Assembly: GCF_013167895.1 (NCBI RefSeq)
Contig: NZ_BLWC01000001.1
Coordinates: forward strand, 1,550,001-1,614,000
Direction of reading: 5' to 3'
Source: Streptomyces fulvorobeus
GTDB taxonomy: Bacteria > Actinomycetota > Actinomycetes > Streptomycetales > Streptomycetaceae
DNA: 64,000 nt
Shown here in pieces: positions 1-8,843 of this stretch (its first letter is position 1; each line of letters starts with the position of its first letter). Position numbers and translations under genes: made by a program. Under the pieces are notes generated by a model, which saw nothing but the letters and a program-made list of their open reading frames with translations, was not told the DNA's origin and searched no databases.

Positions 1-408
1 GTCCCGGAACCCGATCCGATGCTGGCGGGCCTGGCGCGGATGCTGGCTTCCGGCGGGCTCCTGTCGCTGCTCGTGCGCAACGCGGACGCGCTGGCGATGC
101 GGCCCGGGACCGCCGGGGACTTCGAAGGGGCGCTGGCCGCGTTCGACACGGACACGTACACCAACCGGCTCGGCGTCACCGTGCGGGCCGACCGGCTCGA
201 CGCCCTGACCGCGACGCTCGCCGGGATCGCCGCGCCGCTGCACGCCTGGTACGGGGTGCGGGTGTTCTGCGACAACGTGGACGAGGAGGCCGGGCTGCCC
301 GCCCCGCCGGAGCTGTCGCGGCTGATGGACGCCGAGGACCGGGCGGGGCGGACCGATCCCTACCGGCGGGTGGCGGCGCTGCTGCACCTGTGCGGCGTAC
401 GCGGCTGA
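1..408 (+). CDS. SAM-dependent methyltransferase, C-terminal part (SmtA/CmoM-like)
   Basis: This is the last 135 codons of a gene whose start lies left of the window; the frame is open from base 1. The visible part contains 'LLVRNADALAMRPG' followed by an 'AFDTDTYTNRLG' stretch and 'WYGVRVFCDN' (about residues 85-94 of the fragment). This set is typical of the C-terminal half of SmtA/CmoM-like class I methyltransferases, where the region packs against the SAM fold and contacts the substrate. The SAM-binding glycine loop would lie upstream and cannot be seen, so the substrate is open. A tRNA or small-molecule substrate is possible. Confidence 0.65.
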   Translation, partial: VPEPDPMLAGLARMLASGGLLSLLVRNADALAMRPGTAGDFEGALAAFDTDTYTNRLGVTVRADRLDALTATLAGIAAPLHAWYGVRVFCDNVDEEAGLPAPPELSRLMDAEDRAGRTDPYRRVAALLHLCGVRG

Positions 409-510
409 GCCCCCGGGCGGCTCGCGGGCGGCGGCCCCCGGTCGGCGCCGTACCCCCGGCCGGCGTATCAGCACAGGCCGACGCGGGCGACCGCCGGTGA
501 TACTCCGGTC

Positions 511-1590
511 ATGCGCGCATCCCTCTCCCGCAGCCGACTGCTGCTGCCCCTGACCGCCGGCCTCTGCGCCGCCGCCCTGGTGGGCGGCTGCTCCGCTCCG
601 GGCTCCGGCTCGGCGGCGCCCGAGGCCGGGCGGCCGGACTCCGCGCGCCAGGGCCCCGCGCGGGCCGCCAACGAGCTCCAGAGCGACTACCAGGACGCCA
701 TCAGGAACGTCCTGCCGTCCGTCGTGCAGATCGACGCCTCCGAGGGCCTGGGTTCGGGCATCGTCTACGACGGGAAGGGCCACATCGTCACCAACGCCCA
801 CGTGGTCGGCGAGGAGAAGACCTTCAAGGTCACCGTCGCCACCGGCGAGAAGGTGATCGGTGCCTCGCTGGTCGCCGCCTATCCGGAGCAGGACCTCGCC
901 GTCCTCAGGCTCGACCAGGCGCCGGACGGGCTCAGGCCCGCGAAGTTCGGCGAATCCGAGAAGGTCGCGGTGGGGCAGATCGTGCTGGCGATGGGCTCTC
1001 CGCTCGGCCTGTCGAGCAGCGTCACCCAGGGCATCGTCTCCGCCCTGGGCCGGACCGTCACCGAGAGCCGGGCGGGCGGCGGCACCGGGGCGACCATCGC
1101 CAACATGGTGCAGACCTCCGCGGCGATCAACCCGGGCAACAGCGGCGGCGCGCTCGTGAACCTCGACAGCGAGGTGGTCGGCATCCCGACCCTGGCGGCG
1201 ACGGACCCGCAGATGGGCGACAGCGCCGCGCCGGGCATCGGATTCGCGATTCCCGTCTCGATGGTGCGGACGGTCGCCGACCAGATCATCAAGGACGGCA
1301 GGGTTACCGACTCCGGCCGGGCGGCCCTGAACATCACGGGCCGGACGGTCGTCGACGACTCCTACCGGCCGGCGGGGGTGGCTCTGGTCAGCGTGGCCGA
1401 CGGCGGCGCCGCCGACCGGGCGGGGCTGCGGGTGGGAGACATCATCACGGAGATCGGCGACGCCGAGGTCACGACGATCACCTCACTGTCGGAGGCGCTG
1501 GCGGACGACGAGCCCGGCGAGAAGGTCACGGTGACCTACCTGCGCAGTGACGCGCGGCGCACGGCCGAGGTCACGCTGGGCGAGATCTAG
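511..1590 (+). CDS. HtrA/DegP-like S1C serine protease, lipoprotein with PDZ domain
   Basis: The gene encodes a 359-aa trypsin-fold protease expected on the outer face of the membrane. A short signal peptide ends in the lipobox LVGG-C27, so it should be lipid-anchored. The catalytic triad is visible as His97 (TNAHVV), Asp128 (EQDLAVL) and Ser211 (GNSGGA). A single PDZ domain fills roughly residues 270-355 ('GLRVGDIITEIGD'). HtrA-type proteases degrade or refold damaged exported proteins. There is one PDZ, as in the DegS/HtrA group, and no obvious two-component or sigma partner next to it. The ATG at 511 is the only start that gives a complete signal peptide. Confidence 0.88.
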   Translation: MRASLSRSRLLLPLTAGLCAAALVGGCSAPGSGSAAPEAGRPDSARQGPARAANELQSDYQDAIRNVLPSVVQIDASEGLGSGIVYDGKGHIVTNAHVVGEEKTFKVTVATGEKVIGASLVAAYPEQDLAVLRLDQAPDGLRPAKFGESEKVAVGQIVLAMGSPLGLSSSVTQGIVSALGRTVTESRAGGGTGATIANMVQTSAAINPGNSGGALVNLDSEVVGIPTLAATDPQMGDSAAPGIGFAIPVSMVRTVADQIIKDGRVTDSGRAALNITGRTVVDDSYRPAGVALVSVADGGAADRAGLRVGDIITEIGDAEVTTITSLSEALADDEPGEKVTVTYLRSDARRTAEVTLGEI

Positions 1591-1757
1591 TCCCTGACGT
1601 CTGCGGTCCTGCCCTTCGCCCTGGCCCCGCCGACCGTCCGCCGTCCCTCGCCGTCCCCCGCCGGCCGTGTTCGGTCAACCGTTCACCGTCCCCGTCCCCG
1701 TGCGCCGGACAGGCTCGTGCACCGGGCCTGTCCGGCTAACGGGCTGGGTACGACGCG

Positions 1758-1967
1758 TCAGCCCTGGTCGGCCGAGAGGCGCATCGGGCCGTAGATCTTC
1801 GTCGCGTCCTCGAAGAGCGTGACCTGTTCCGCCCCGCCTTCCAGGAGCTCCTTCCAGAACTCACCGATCCAGGACTCCGCATCGCCCTGGGTCGTGAACT
1901 CGTCCGGCGTCAGCGCCGGCTCCGTCTCCGTACCGTCGGACTTCTCGAACCGCCACGTCCACGCCAT
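1758..1967 (-). CDS. small acidic conserved protein, unknown function
   Basis: A 69-aa acidic protein beginning MAWTWRFEKSDG. I chose ATG 1967 over an in-frame start at 1985 because a GGAGG ribosome site sits 6-10 bases upstream of it. There is no signal peptide, no membrane segment and no cysteine. The tryptophan-rich N-terminus and the 'WIGEFWKELLEGG' centre look like a small conserved actinobacterial family, but I know of no function. It stands alone between the protease and the cobalamin genes and is transcribed away from the latter. Confidence 0.7.
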   Translation of the reverse strand: MAWTWRFEKSDGTETEPALTPDEFTTQGDAESWIGEFWKELLEGGAEQVTLFEDATKIYGPMRLSADQG

Positions 1968-2053
1968 GTCCGCCTCCTGGGTCACGTTGCTGCCCAGAGC
2001 CTAGTGCCTCGCCCGGGCGCGCACGGGGTGCCCGGACGCGGGAGGATCAGCAC

Positions 2054-3256
2054 GTGGAACTGACTCTGCTCGGCACCGGAGCCCCCGACGGGCTGCCGCG
2101 CCCCGAATGTCCCTGCGCCGTGTGCGCCTGTGCCCGCGGCGAGCGGGCGCGCGCCGCGACCGCCCTCCTGGTCGATGACGCGCTGCTGCTCGACCTCACC
2201 CCGGGAGCCGTCTTCGCCGCCGCCCGCGCGGGGCACTCGCTCTCCGCGGTACGGCAGGTGCTGCTGACCCATCCCCACGACGGGCCCGCCCTCGAACTGC
2301 CCGCGGGGCTGCCGCCGGCCGGCCGGGTGCCGGACGGCCAGGTGCTGACGCTGATCAGCGGCCACCGGGTGCGGGCGGTGCCGATGGACGCGCCGGGGAC
2401 GGGGTACGAGGTGACCTCCCCGGAGGGCGAGCGGCTGCTGTACCTGCCGCCGGGGGCCGCCCCCAGCGGCCTCGCCGACCGGGCGGCGCAGCCGTACGAC
2501 ATGGTGGTCTGCGATGTGACCGGGCGCCCCGACGCGGTGGCCCGGCTGCGCGCGGCCGAGGCGGTCGGGCCGGCGACCGAGGTGATCGCCGTCCACCTGG
2601 GCCACGACGAGCCGCCAGGTGACGCCCTGGACCGGCGGCTCGCGGCGGCCGGGGCGCGGACCGTGCCGGACGGCACGACGCTGGTGGTGGGCGGGTACCA
2701 CGCCGTGCCCGACGTACCGCGGCGCACGCTGGTGACCGGCGGCGCCCGGTCGGGGAAGTCGCTGGAGGCCGAGCGGCGGCTGGAGACGTTCCCCGAGGTG
2801 GTCTACGTGGCGACCGGCGGGCGCCGGAACGGGGACGCCGAGTGGGCGGCCCGGGTCGGGGTGCACCGGGAGCGCAGGCCCGCGGCGTGGCGTACGGAGG
2901 AGACCTGCGAACTGGCGGAGCTGCTGGCGGCCGACGGCCCCCCGCTGCTGATCGACTGCCTGTCGCTGTGGCTGACCGACGCGATGGACCGGGTGGGTGC
3001 CTGGGACGACGCGACGTGGGCCGGGAGCGGTGAGGAGGCGTTGCGGGCGCGGGTGGCGGAGCTGGTGCGCGCGGTGCGTGGAACCCGGCGGACCGTGGTG
3101 GCGGTGACGAACGAGGTGGGCTCCGGGGTGGTCCCCGCGACGGCTTCCGGACGGCGCTTCCGGGACGAGCTGGGCCGGCTGAACGCCGCGTTCGCCGCGG
3201 AGTGCGAACACGTGCTGATGGTGGTGGCGGGGCAGGCGCTGGTGCTGCGGGGGTGA
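2054..3256 (+). CDS. cobU: bifunctional adenosylcobinamide kinase/guanylyltransferase with N-terminal MBL-like domain
   Basis: The C-terminal half (from about residue 224) is CobU/CobP: it phosphorylates adenosylcobinamide and transfers GMP to make AdoCbi-GDP in late cobalamin assembly. The P-loop GGARSGKS and the following 'YVATGG' are clear, and 'VVAVTNEVGSGVVP' is the usual family motif. The first 220 residues form a metallo-beta-lactamase-like domain ('LTLLGTGAPDGLPRPECPC', then a reduced 'THPHDGP' metal motif and 'HLGHDE'). This fusion is seen in actinobacteria as far as I recall; the role of the extra domain is unclear. The start is GTG at 2054. It is followed by cobT and cobS on the same strand. 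Confidence 0.88.
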   Translation: MELTLLGTGAPDGLPRPECPCAVCACARGERARAATALLVDDALLLDLTPGAVFAAARAGHSLSAVRQVLLTHPHDGPALELPAGLPPAGRVPDGQVLTLISGHRVRAVPMDAPGTGYEVTSPEGERLLYLPPGAAPSGLADRAAQPYDMVVCDVTGRPDAVARLRAAEAVGPATEVIAVHLGHDEPPGDALDRRLAAAGARTVPDGTTLVVGGYHAVPDVPRRTLVTGGARSGKSLEAERRLETFPEVVYVATGGRRNGDAEWAARVGVHRERRPAAWRTEETCELAELLAADGPPLLIDCLSLWLTDAMDRVGAWDDATWAGSGEEALRARVAELVRAVRGTRRTVVAVTNEVGSGVVPATASGRRFRDELGRLNAAFAAECEHVLMVVAGQALVLRG

Positions 3257-3399
3257 ACGCGCCCGCCACCGGCGGCCTTCGGGGCGGTCGGGCGGCACGC
3301 TGTCGATGAGGCGTCAGAACGCTGCCGGGTACTGTTCCGTCCGGGAGCCCGCCGCCGGGTTCCGGGCCATCACGTACCGACCCCGCGAGGCAGACCCCC

Positions 3400-4515
3400 G
3401 TGAATCTGGACGACTTCTCCGACCTGATCGAACGCCCCGACGGCGGCGTACGGCGCGATGCCGAGGAACGACGGGAGCGGCTGACCGTACCGCCCGGGGC
3501 GCTCGGGCGCCTCGACGAGCTGGGGGAATGGCTCTCCGCCGCCCAGCAGGCCGTACCGGTCAGGCCGGTCGACCAGCCGCGGGTCGTGGTCTTCGCCGCG
3601 GATCACGGGGTGGCGGCGCTGGATGTCTCCGGCCGTGCCGCGGGCACCGCGTACGAGCTCGTGCGGGAGACCCTGGACGGTACCGGCCCCATCGCCGTAC
3701 TGGCCCGGCGCTTCGCCGTTCCCGTACGGATCGTCGACGCGGGTCTGGACTGCGATCCGGAGCTGCTGCCCGACTCCGTCGTACGCCACCGGGTGCGGCG
3801 GGGCAGCGGGCGCATCGACATCGAGGACGCGATGACGGCCGATGAGGCCGAGCGGGCCGTACGGCTCGGCATGGCGATCGCCGACGAGGAGGCCGACTCC
3901 GGTACGGATCTGGTGGTGCTCGGTGATCTGAGCGTCGGCGGGACCACGGCGGCCGCCACCCTGATCGCGGCCCTGTGCGGCACGGACGCCTCGGTGGTCA
4001 CCGGCCGCGGCGGCGCGGGGATCGACGACCTGGCGTGGATGCGCAAGTGCGCCGCGATCCGCGACGCGCTGCGCCGGGCGCGGCCGGTGCTGGGTGACCA
4101 GCTCGAGCTGCTGGCGGCGGTCGGCGGCGCCGACCTGGCGGCGATGACGGGCTTCCTGCTGCAGAGCGCGGTCCGCCGGATGCCGGTGGTCCTGGACGGT
4201 GTGGTCGGGGCGGCCTGTGCCCTGGTGGCGCAGCGGGCCGCGTTCCGGGCGCCGGACTGGTGGCTGGCCGGGCAGGCGAGCGGCGAGCCGGCGCAGGCCA
4301 AGGCGCTGGACCGGATGGCGCTCACGCCGCTGCTCGACCACGGGGTGACCGTGGGCGGGGGCTGCGGGGCGATCCTCGCGCTGCCCCTGGTGCAGGCGGC
4401 GGCGGCCCTGGCGGCGGAACTGCCGGAGCGCGCGCCGGACGCCGGGAAGTCCGAGGAGGCGGGGTCCGCTGACGCCGCGACCGCCGCCGCGGCCGCGGAC
4501 CCCGCGACCGCCTGA
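3400..4515 (+). CDS. cobT: nicotinate-nucleotide:dimethylbenzimidazole phosphoribosyltransferase (CobT)
   Basis: A 371-aa protein of the CobT family, which makes alpha-ribazole phosphate, the lower ligand of cobalamin. Family segments are 'VVVFAADHGVAA' near residue 65, 'GDLSVGGTTAAA' at 175-186 and 'VGGGCGAILALP' at 318-329. The last two normally read GEMGIGNTT and LGEGTGAA. The two active-site glutamates of the Salmonella enzyme therefore appear as Asp176 and Gly320 here, which is unusual. The C-terminus ends in an alanine-rich tail. The start is GTG at 3400. The neighbours cobU and cobS support the cobalamin role, but activity as a classic CobT should not be assumed. Confidence 0.85.
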   Translation: MNLDDFSDLIERPDGGVRRDAEERRERLTVPPGALGRLDELGEWLSAAQQAVPVRPVDQPRVVVFAADHGVAALDVSGRAAGTAYELVRETLDGTGPIAVLARRFAVPVRIVDAGLDCDPELLPDSVVRHRVRRGSGRIDIEDAMTADEAERAVRLGMAIADEEADSGTDLVVLGDLSVGGTTAAATLIAALCGTDASVVTGRGGAGIDDLAWMRKCAAIRDALRRARPVLGDQLELLAAVGGADLAAMTGFLLQSAVRRMPVVLDGVVGAACALVAQRAAFRAPDWWLAGQASGEPAQAKALDRMALTPLLDHGVTVGGGCGAILALPLVQAAAALAAELPERAPDAGKSEEAGSADAATAAAAADPATA

Positions 4516-4528
4516 CCGCGTCCGGCGG

Positions 4529-5033
4529 TCAGGGCCTGGGGCCGGGGAGCGGCACCCGGTCGGGGGCGCCGCCGATCAGGTCCTGGAACCTGCGGCGCGG
4601 CCCCGCCCACCGCACGTCGTGGTGGGCGGAACAGCCCCACGAGGGAGGCGGTCAGGACGACGGCCTCCACGCTCCGCCGGCCCTCTCGCCGGGAGCGGGG
4701 CGGACAGTACACGTCGTCCAGGTGCAGGATCAGCGCGAAGTCGTCGAGCACCAGACCGGCGCCCACGCGAAGAGACCGCGCAGATCGCGGCGCCGGCGCC
4801 TTGCCGGGCGCTGGCCACCGCGCCGAAGCCGCCGATCCCGGTGAGCACCACACCCGGCACCACGTGATAGATGTGCACGCCGCCCGGCGTGACGTCGCGG
4901 AAGGGGCCTTTGCCCGCCCGGATCAGCCGCGTGACCGGCGGGTGACCGCGAACGTCAGCACGAAGGCGCTCAGGGCGAGCAGCATCGGCAGTTCGCCGGG
5001 CTCCACGATGTCCTGGTGCCACCAGTGACCCAT
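4529..5033 (-). pseudogene. decayed conserved integral-membrane protein gene
   Basis: Pieces of one protein can be read in different minus-strand frames. The N-terminus MGHWWHQDIVEPGELP with a hydrophobic helix starts at 5033. 'TRLIRAGKGPFRDVTPGG' and 'HIYHVVPGVVLTGIGGFG' follow in a second frame. 'GAGLVLDDFALILHLDDVY' and 'EAVVLTASLVGLF' are in a third frame. 'WAGPRRRFQDLIGG' leads to a stop at 4529. I remember the intact Streptomyces homologue as about 250 residues with several membrane helices. Here roughly 130 residues between the last two blocks are missing and at least three frameshifts are present, so this is a remnant. It sits between cobT and cobS on the opposite strand. Confidence 0.78.
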
Positions 5034-5120
5034 GCCACCCACTCCCGTCGCGTCACTTTCAGCACGTTTGAGGTGATTGATCCAATCCAGCGGTGCCGTG
5101 CACCCGCTAGCCTGCGCGCC

Positions 5121-5897
5121 GTGACCTCCCTGAACAGCCACGGCATACGTTTCGCCTTCGGCACCCTGACCGCGCTCCCCGTCCGCGTCACGCGCTGGGA
5201 CCGCGAGACCGCCCGTGCCGGGATGCTGTGCGCCCCGCTCGCGGGCCTCCTCGTGGGCCTCCTGGCGGCCGTACCGGGCTCCCTGTTCCTGCTGGCGGGC
5301 TCGGGCCCGCTGCTCGCGGCGGTCGCTTCGGCCGCCGTCCCCGCCGCGCTCACCCGCGGGCTGCACCTGGACGGGCTGGCGGACACCGCGGACGGCCTCG
5401 GCACGGCGAAGCCCGCGGCGGAGGCACTGCGGATCATGAAGCGGTCGGACATCGGGCCGTTCGGTGTCATCACCCTGCTGTTCGTCCTGCTGGCCCAGGT
5501 CGCCGCCCTCTTCCAGCTGTACGGGCAGGGCTGGGCGCACGGCGCGGCGGGCACGGTCGTGGCCGGCGTCGCCGCCCGGCTGGCCCTCACCCTGGCGTCC
5601 CGCCGGGGTGTGCCGCCCGCCAGGTTGGAGGGCCTTGGGGCGGCGGTGGCGGGCACGGTCCCCCTCGGCGGCGCGGCCGCCGTGACCGTCCTGACCGTGG
5701 CGGCCTGCGCGGGCGCGGGCGCCCTGCTCGGCGGGTACGGGGCCGCGCACCACGCCCTGGCCGCGGTGCTGGCGCTGGGCGCCGCCCACCTGCTGCTGCG
5801 GCACTGCGTGCGGCGCTTCGGCGGGGTGACGGGGGACGTGTTCGGGGCGCTGGCGGAGACGGCGGCCACGGCCGCGCTGGTGGCGCTGGCCCTCTAG
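5121..5897 (+). CDS. cobS: adenosylcobinamide-GDP ribazoletransferase (cobalamin synthase, CobS)
   Basis: A 258-aa multi-pass membrane protein that joins AdoCbi-GDP to alpha-ribazole, the last step of nucleotide-loop assembly. The signature 'HLDGLADTADGLG' (about residues 82-94) holds the metal-binding aspartates, and 'MKRSDIGPFG' follows as in the family. Six or so hydrophobic segments are present. GTG 5121 fits the family N-terminus ('FAFGTLTALPV'); an upstream in-frame start would add an atypical leader overlapping the pseudogene. It completes the cobU-cobT-cobS set on this strand. Confidence 0.9.
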   Translation: MTSLNSHGIRFAFGTLTALPVRVTRWDRETARAGMLCAPLAGLLVGLLAAVPGSLFLLAGSGPLLAAVASAAVPAALTRGLHLDGLADTADGLGTAKPAAEALRIMKRSDIGPFGVITLLFVLLAQVAALFQLYGQGWAHGAAGTVVAGVAARLALTLASRRGVPPARLEGLGAAVAGTVPLGGAAAVTVLTVAACAGAGALLGGYGAAHHALAAVLALGAAHLLLRHCVRRFGGVTGDVFGALAETAATAALVALAL

Positions 5898-5909
5898 GGG
5901 CCCTTGCCC

Positions 5910-6767
5910 TTACCGGTCGCCGGCAGGACAGGTCGCGCGCCAGGCGCCGAGCGCGTACTCCTTGCGCAGGGAACTGAGCCCCAGCCGCCGTGTCTGTGCG
6001 CAGTACCCGGCCGGTTCCAGCTCGTACTCCGCGTGGAAGACGGCCTTGCCCGCCTCGACGAACGGGGTGAGGGCTTCGCACTCCCCGTACTGGGCGCACT
6101 GCTCGTTGACCGCGAAGTCGAAGTCCGGCTCCAGCTCCGGGATCTGGTCCAGGTCGTTCTTGAGACCCACGGCGAGGCCGTGCTCATGGGCGAGACGGGC
6201 GATCAGCCGGTTGTAGCGCAGCTGGTCGTCCGCTGTGAGCGGGAAGCCGGACGGGTTCAGGTAGGCGTCCATGTTGTCCGGCTCCACCGCGTCGAAGCCC
6301 TTCTTCGCGCACATCGCGATCCGCGCGTCCATCAGCGGCTCCAGGACGTCGGTGCGGCGGATGTCGAGCCAGCGCTCGCCCTCCCAGCCGTTCCCCTCGC
6401 CCAGCACGGAGGCGGGGAACTTCCCGGCGTCCGGGCGGAACTCCTCCCAGGCACCGGTGGAGAGGTAGCAGATGACCTTGCGGTCCTCGCGGTGCAGCTC
6501 CGCCACCTGTGCGGCGCCGTTCTCAAAGCCGTCGATGTCGTAGACGGGCGCGTCCACCGAGGTGTCCAGCCGGCCGGAGAGCTGCCACTGCCAGTCGATG
6601 CCCGGCCCGGGGCGCCAGAGGGAACCGGAGGCGGGGGCGGAGGCCGGTGTACGGGGCTGGGCCGGGGGTCCCGGGGTGCAGGCGGTGACCACGACCAACA
6701 GAATCGGTACGGCCGCGGACAGCGACGCCCACGGCCCTCTGCCGCGCATCCGACGACCCGGCCGCAT
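5910..6767 (-). CDS. GH114-type endo-alpha-1,4-polygalactosaminidase-like lipoprotein
   Basis: A 285-aa exported protein. An N-terminal hydrophobic stretch ends in VVTAC, a lipobox, so it is likely surface anchored. The mature part has 'WQWQLSGRLD', 'VYDIDGFEN', 'VICYLSTGAWEEFRPD', 'KGFDAVEPDNMDAYLN' and 'LKNDLDQIPEL', a TIM-barrel pattern of GH114 (PF03537). Characterised members cleave alpha-1,4-galactosaminogalactan. The Asp and Glu of 'FDAVEPDN' are probable active-site residues. It converges with cobS with only 12 bases between the stops. ATG 6749 is an alternative start. Confidence 0.82.
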   Translation of the reverse strand: MRPGRRMRGRGPWASLSAAVPILLVVVTACTPGPPAQPRTPASAPASGSLWRPGPGIDWQWQLSGRLDTSVDAPVYDIDGFENGAAQVAELHREDRKVICYLSTGAWEEFRPDAGKFPASVLGEGNGWEGERWLDIRRTDVLEPLMDARIAMCAKKGFDAVEPDNMDAYLNPSGFPLTADDQLRYNRLIARLAHEHGLAVGLKNDLDQIPELEPDFDFAVNEQCAQYGECEALTPFVEAGKAVFHAEYELEPAGYCAQTRRLGLSSLRKEYALGAWRATCPAGDR

Positions 6768-6974
6768 GACGTTGTCCCCTCGCTCGCCCCGTACCCCGCA
6801 GTGACCCTACTGGCGTGGCCGGTCCCCGCACGACGGGCCGCCGCTGTGAGGCAACAGGAAAGGCGCGCGTAGGCTCATTCCCGGCACATTGCGGCGGCGT
6901 CTACGATGCGCCGGGCACGGTCGGCCCACCTCTCGACCGACAACAGAACTCAACGGAAGCGAGATTTCACCACC

Positions 6975-8528
6975 GTGACTGCTCTCACTCTCAGCACTGC
7001 CGGTGCGGCGACGCTGCGCGCCGACGCACTCGTCGTCGGCGTCGCCAAGGGCGCTGGATCCAAGTCTGGGGACCTGGTCCTCGCGCCGGGCGCCGAGGCC
7101 GTGGACAAGGCGTTCGACGGAAAGCTCGCCACCGTCCTGGAGACCCTGGGCGCCTCCGGTGCCGAGGGCGAGGTGACCAAGCTCCCCGCACCCTCCGGTC
7201 TCAAGGTCCCGGTCGTCATCGCGGTCGGGCTCGGCGCGGTCCCGGACGGGGACGACGCGTACGACGCCGAGAAGCTCCGCCGCGCCGCGGGCTGTGCCGC
7301 CCGCGCCCTGGCCGGGGCGGAGAAGGCCGGCTTCGCGCTGCCCCTCGCGTCCGTCGAGGACGCCGGTGCCGTCGCCGAGGGCGCGCTGCTCGGCGCCTAC
7401 GCCTTCACCGCCTACCAGCGCGGCGAGAACTCGCTCGCGCCCAAGGGCGCCAAGGACAACGGCCCCAAGCTGCCGCTCGCCGAGGTGGCCCTGCTCGGCA
7501 CCAAGCCGCGTGACAAGGCGTTCAAGGCCGCAGCCGAGCGCGCCACCGCGCTCGTCGAGGAGATCAACCGCGCCCGCGACCTGGTCAACACCCCGCCGAA
7601 CGACCTGTACCCCGAGTCCTTCGCCGCCGTGGCCGCCGCCGCGGGCAAGGAGCACGGCATCAAGGTGCAGATCCTCGACGAGAAGGCGCTCGTCAAGGGC
7701 GGCTTCGGCGGTCTGCTGGGCGTCGGCCAGGGCTCGTCCCACGGCCCCCGCCTGGTGCGGCTCGCCTACACGCACCCCAAGGCGGAGAAGACCCTGGCCC
7801 TCGTGGGCAAGGGCATCACCTACGACTCGGGCGGCATCTCGCTCAAGCCGGCCGGCCACAACGAGACGATGAAGTGCGACATGAGCGGCGCCGCCGCCGT
7901 GTTCGCGGCCGTCGTCGCCGCCGCCCGTCTCGGCCTGCGGGTCAACGTCACCGGCTGGCTCGCGCTCGCCGAGAACATGCCGTCGGGCACCGCCACCCGC
8001 CCGGGCGACGTGCTGCGCATGTACAGCGGCAAGACCGTCGAGGTCCTCAACACGGACGCCGAGGGCCGGCTCGTCCTCGCCGACGCGCTGACCCGCGCCT
8101 CCGAGGAGAAGCCGGACGCGATCGTCGACGTCGCCACGCTCACCGGCGCCATGGTGCTCGCCCTGGGCAACCGCACCTTCGGCATCATGGCCAACGACGA
8201 CGCCTTCCGTACCTCCATCCACGAGATCGCCGAGGAGGTCGGCGAGGCTTCCTGGCCGATGCCGCTCCCCGCCGACCTGCGCAAGGGCATGGAGTCCCCG
8301 ACCGCCGACATCGCCAACATGGGCGAGCGGATGGGCGGCGGCCTGGTGGCCGGCCTCTTCCTCAAGGAGTTCGTGGGCGAGGGCATCGCCTGGGCCCACC
8401 TGGACATCGCGGGCCCGGCCTACCACGAGGGCGCCCCCTACGGCTACACGCCCAAGGGCGGCACCGGTTCCGCGGTCCGCACCCTGGTCGCCCTCGCGGA
8501 GCGCACCGCCGCCGGCGACCTCGGCTGA
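6975..8528 (+). CDS. pepA: leucyl aminopeptidase (M17 family)
   Basis: A 517-aa cytosolic exopeptidase that removes N-terminal residues from peptides. The M17 signature NTDAEGRL is present near residue 360. The metal and catalytic stretch 'GKGITYDSGGISLKP' and 'MKCDMSGAAAV' match the two-metal active site. The N-terminal macrodomain-like part (1-170) is of usual length. GTG 6975 gives the family N-terminus; longer in-frame starts extend into the promoter region. It is followed by a hairpin terminator, so it is probably monocistronic and separate from lpd. Confidence 0.93.
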   Translation: MTALTLSTAGAATLRADALVVGVAKGAGSKSGDLVLAPGAEAVDKAFDGKLATVLETLGASGAEGEVTKLPAPSGLKVPVVIAVGLGAVPDGDDAYDAEKLRRAAGCAARALAGAEKAGFALPLASVEDAGAVAEGALLGAYAFTAYQRGENSLAPKGAKDNGPKLPLAEVALLGTKPRDKAFKAAAERATALVEEINRARDLVNTPPNDLYPESFAAVAAAAGKEHGIKVQILDEKALVKGGFGGLLGVGQGSSHGPRLVRLAYTHPKAEKTLALVGKGITYDSGGISLKPAGHNETMKCDMSGAAAVFAAVVAAARLGLRVNVTGWLALAENMPSGTATRPGDVLRMYSGKTVEVLNTDAEGRLVLADALTRASEEKPDAIVDVATLTGAMVLALGNRTFGIMANDDAFRTSIHEIAEEVGEASWPMPLPADLRKGMESPTADIANMGERMGGGLVAGLFLKEFVGEGIAWAHLDIAGPAYHEGAPYGYTPKGGTGSAVRTLVALAERTAAGDLG

Positions 8529-8843
8529 ACCACTCCCGCGTGACGTCGGCCCCGGGCATGGGCCCGGGGCCGTACGCGTTGACGCAGGAGTGCCGGAAGG
8601 CCGGCCGAAGCGCCCTCCAGCACTCTCCGTACGCAGCAGTAACCCCCGGAGGCGAGTGATCATCCGCCTCCGACCCGGGCCCCGCGTCCCGCTCACCGTC
8701 AACAAGTGCGAAGATGGGTTCTCGGCAGGACAGGGCCCCCACCACAGGGCCGAATGACAAAAACGGCCGAACACCAGCCGACCGGCCGGTCACACCCCAG
8801 CGACGGGGCCCGGCATACGGCGCACATGCATGGAGGACGTGAC
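8529..8843 (+). promoter_or_regulatory. intergenic region ahead of lpd (315 bp)
   Basis: It contains the pepA terminator and, at about 8647-8672, a second inverted repeat (GGAGGCG / CGCCTCC). The remaining 170 bases before the lpd ribosome site (GGAGGA at 8832) should hold the lpd promoter. I cannot identify a convincing -35/-10 pair, and I see no gene. Confidence 0.45.
8548..8571 (+). terminator. rho-independent-like hairpin after pepA
   Basis: Perfect 10-bp stem (GGCCCCGGGC / GCCCGGGGCC) with a 4-base loop, 20 bases after the pepA stop. No T-run follows, which is normal in Streptomyces. Confidence 0.7.

Noticed and set aside
3257..3399. Cobalamin riboswitch before cobT
   Set aside because: The gap is only 143 bases and I could not find the conserved B12-box GCCACTG or the needed stems.
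6807..8774. Long minus-strand open frame over pepA
   Set aside because: Antisense shadow of a certain gene with no homologous features.
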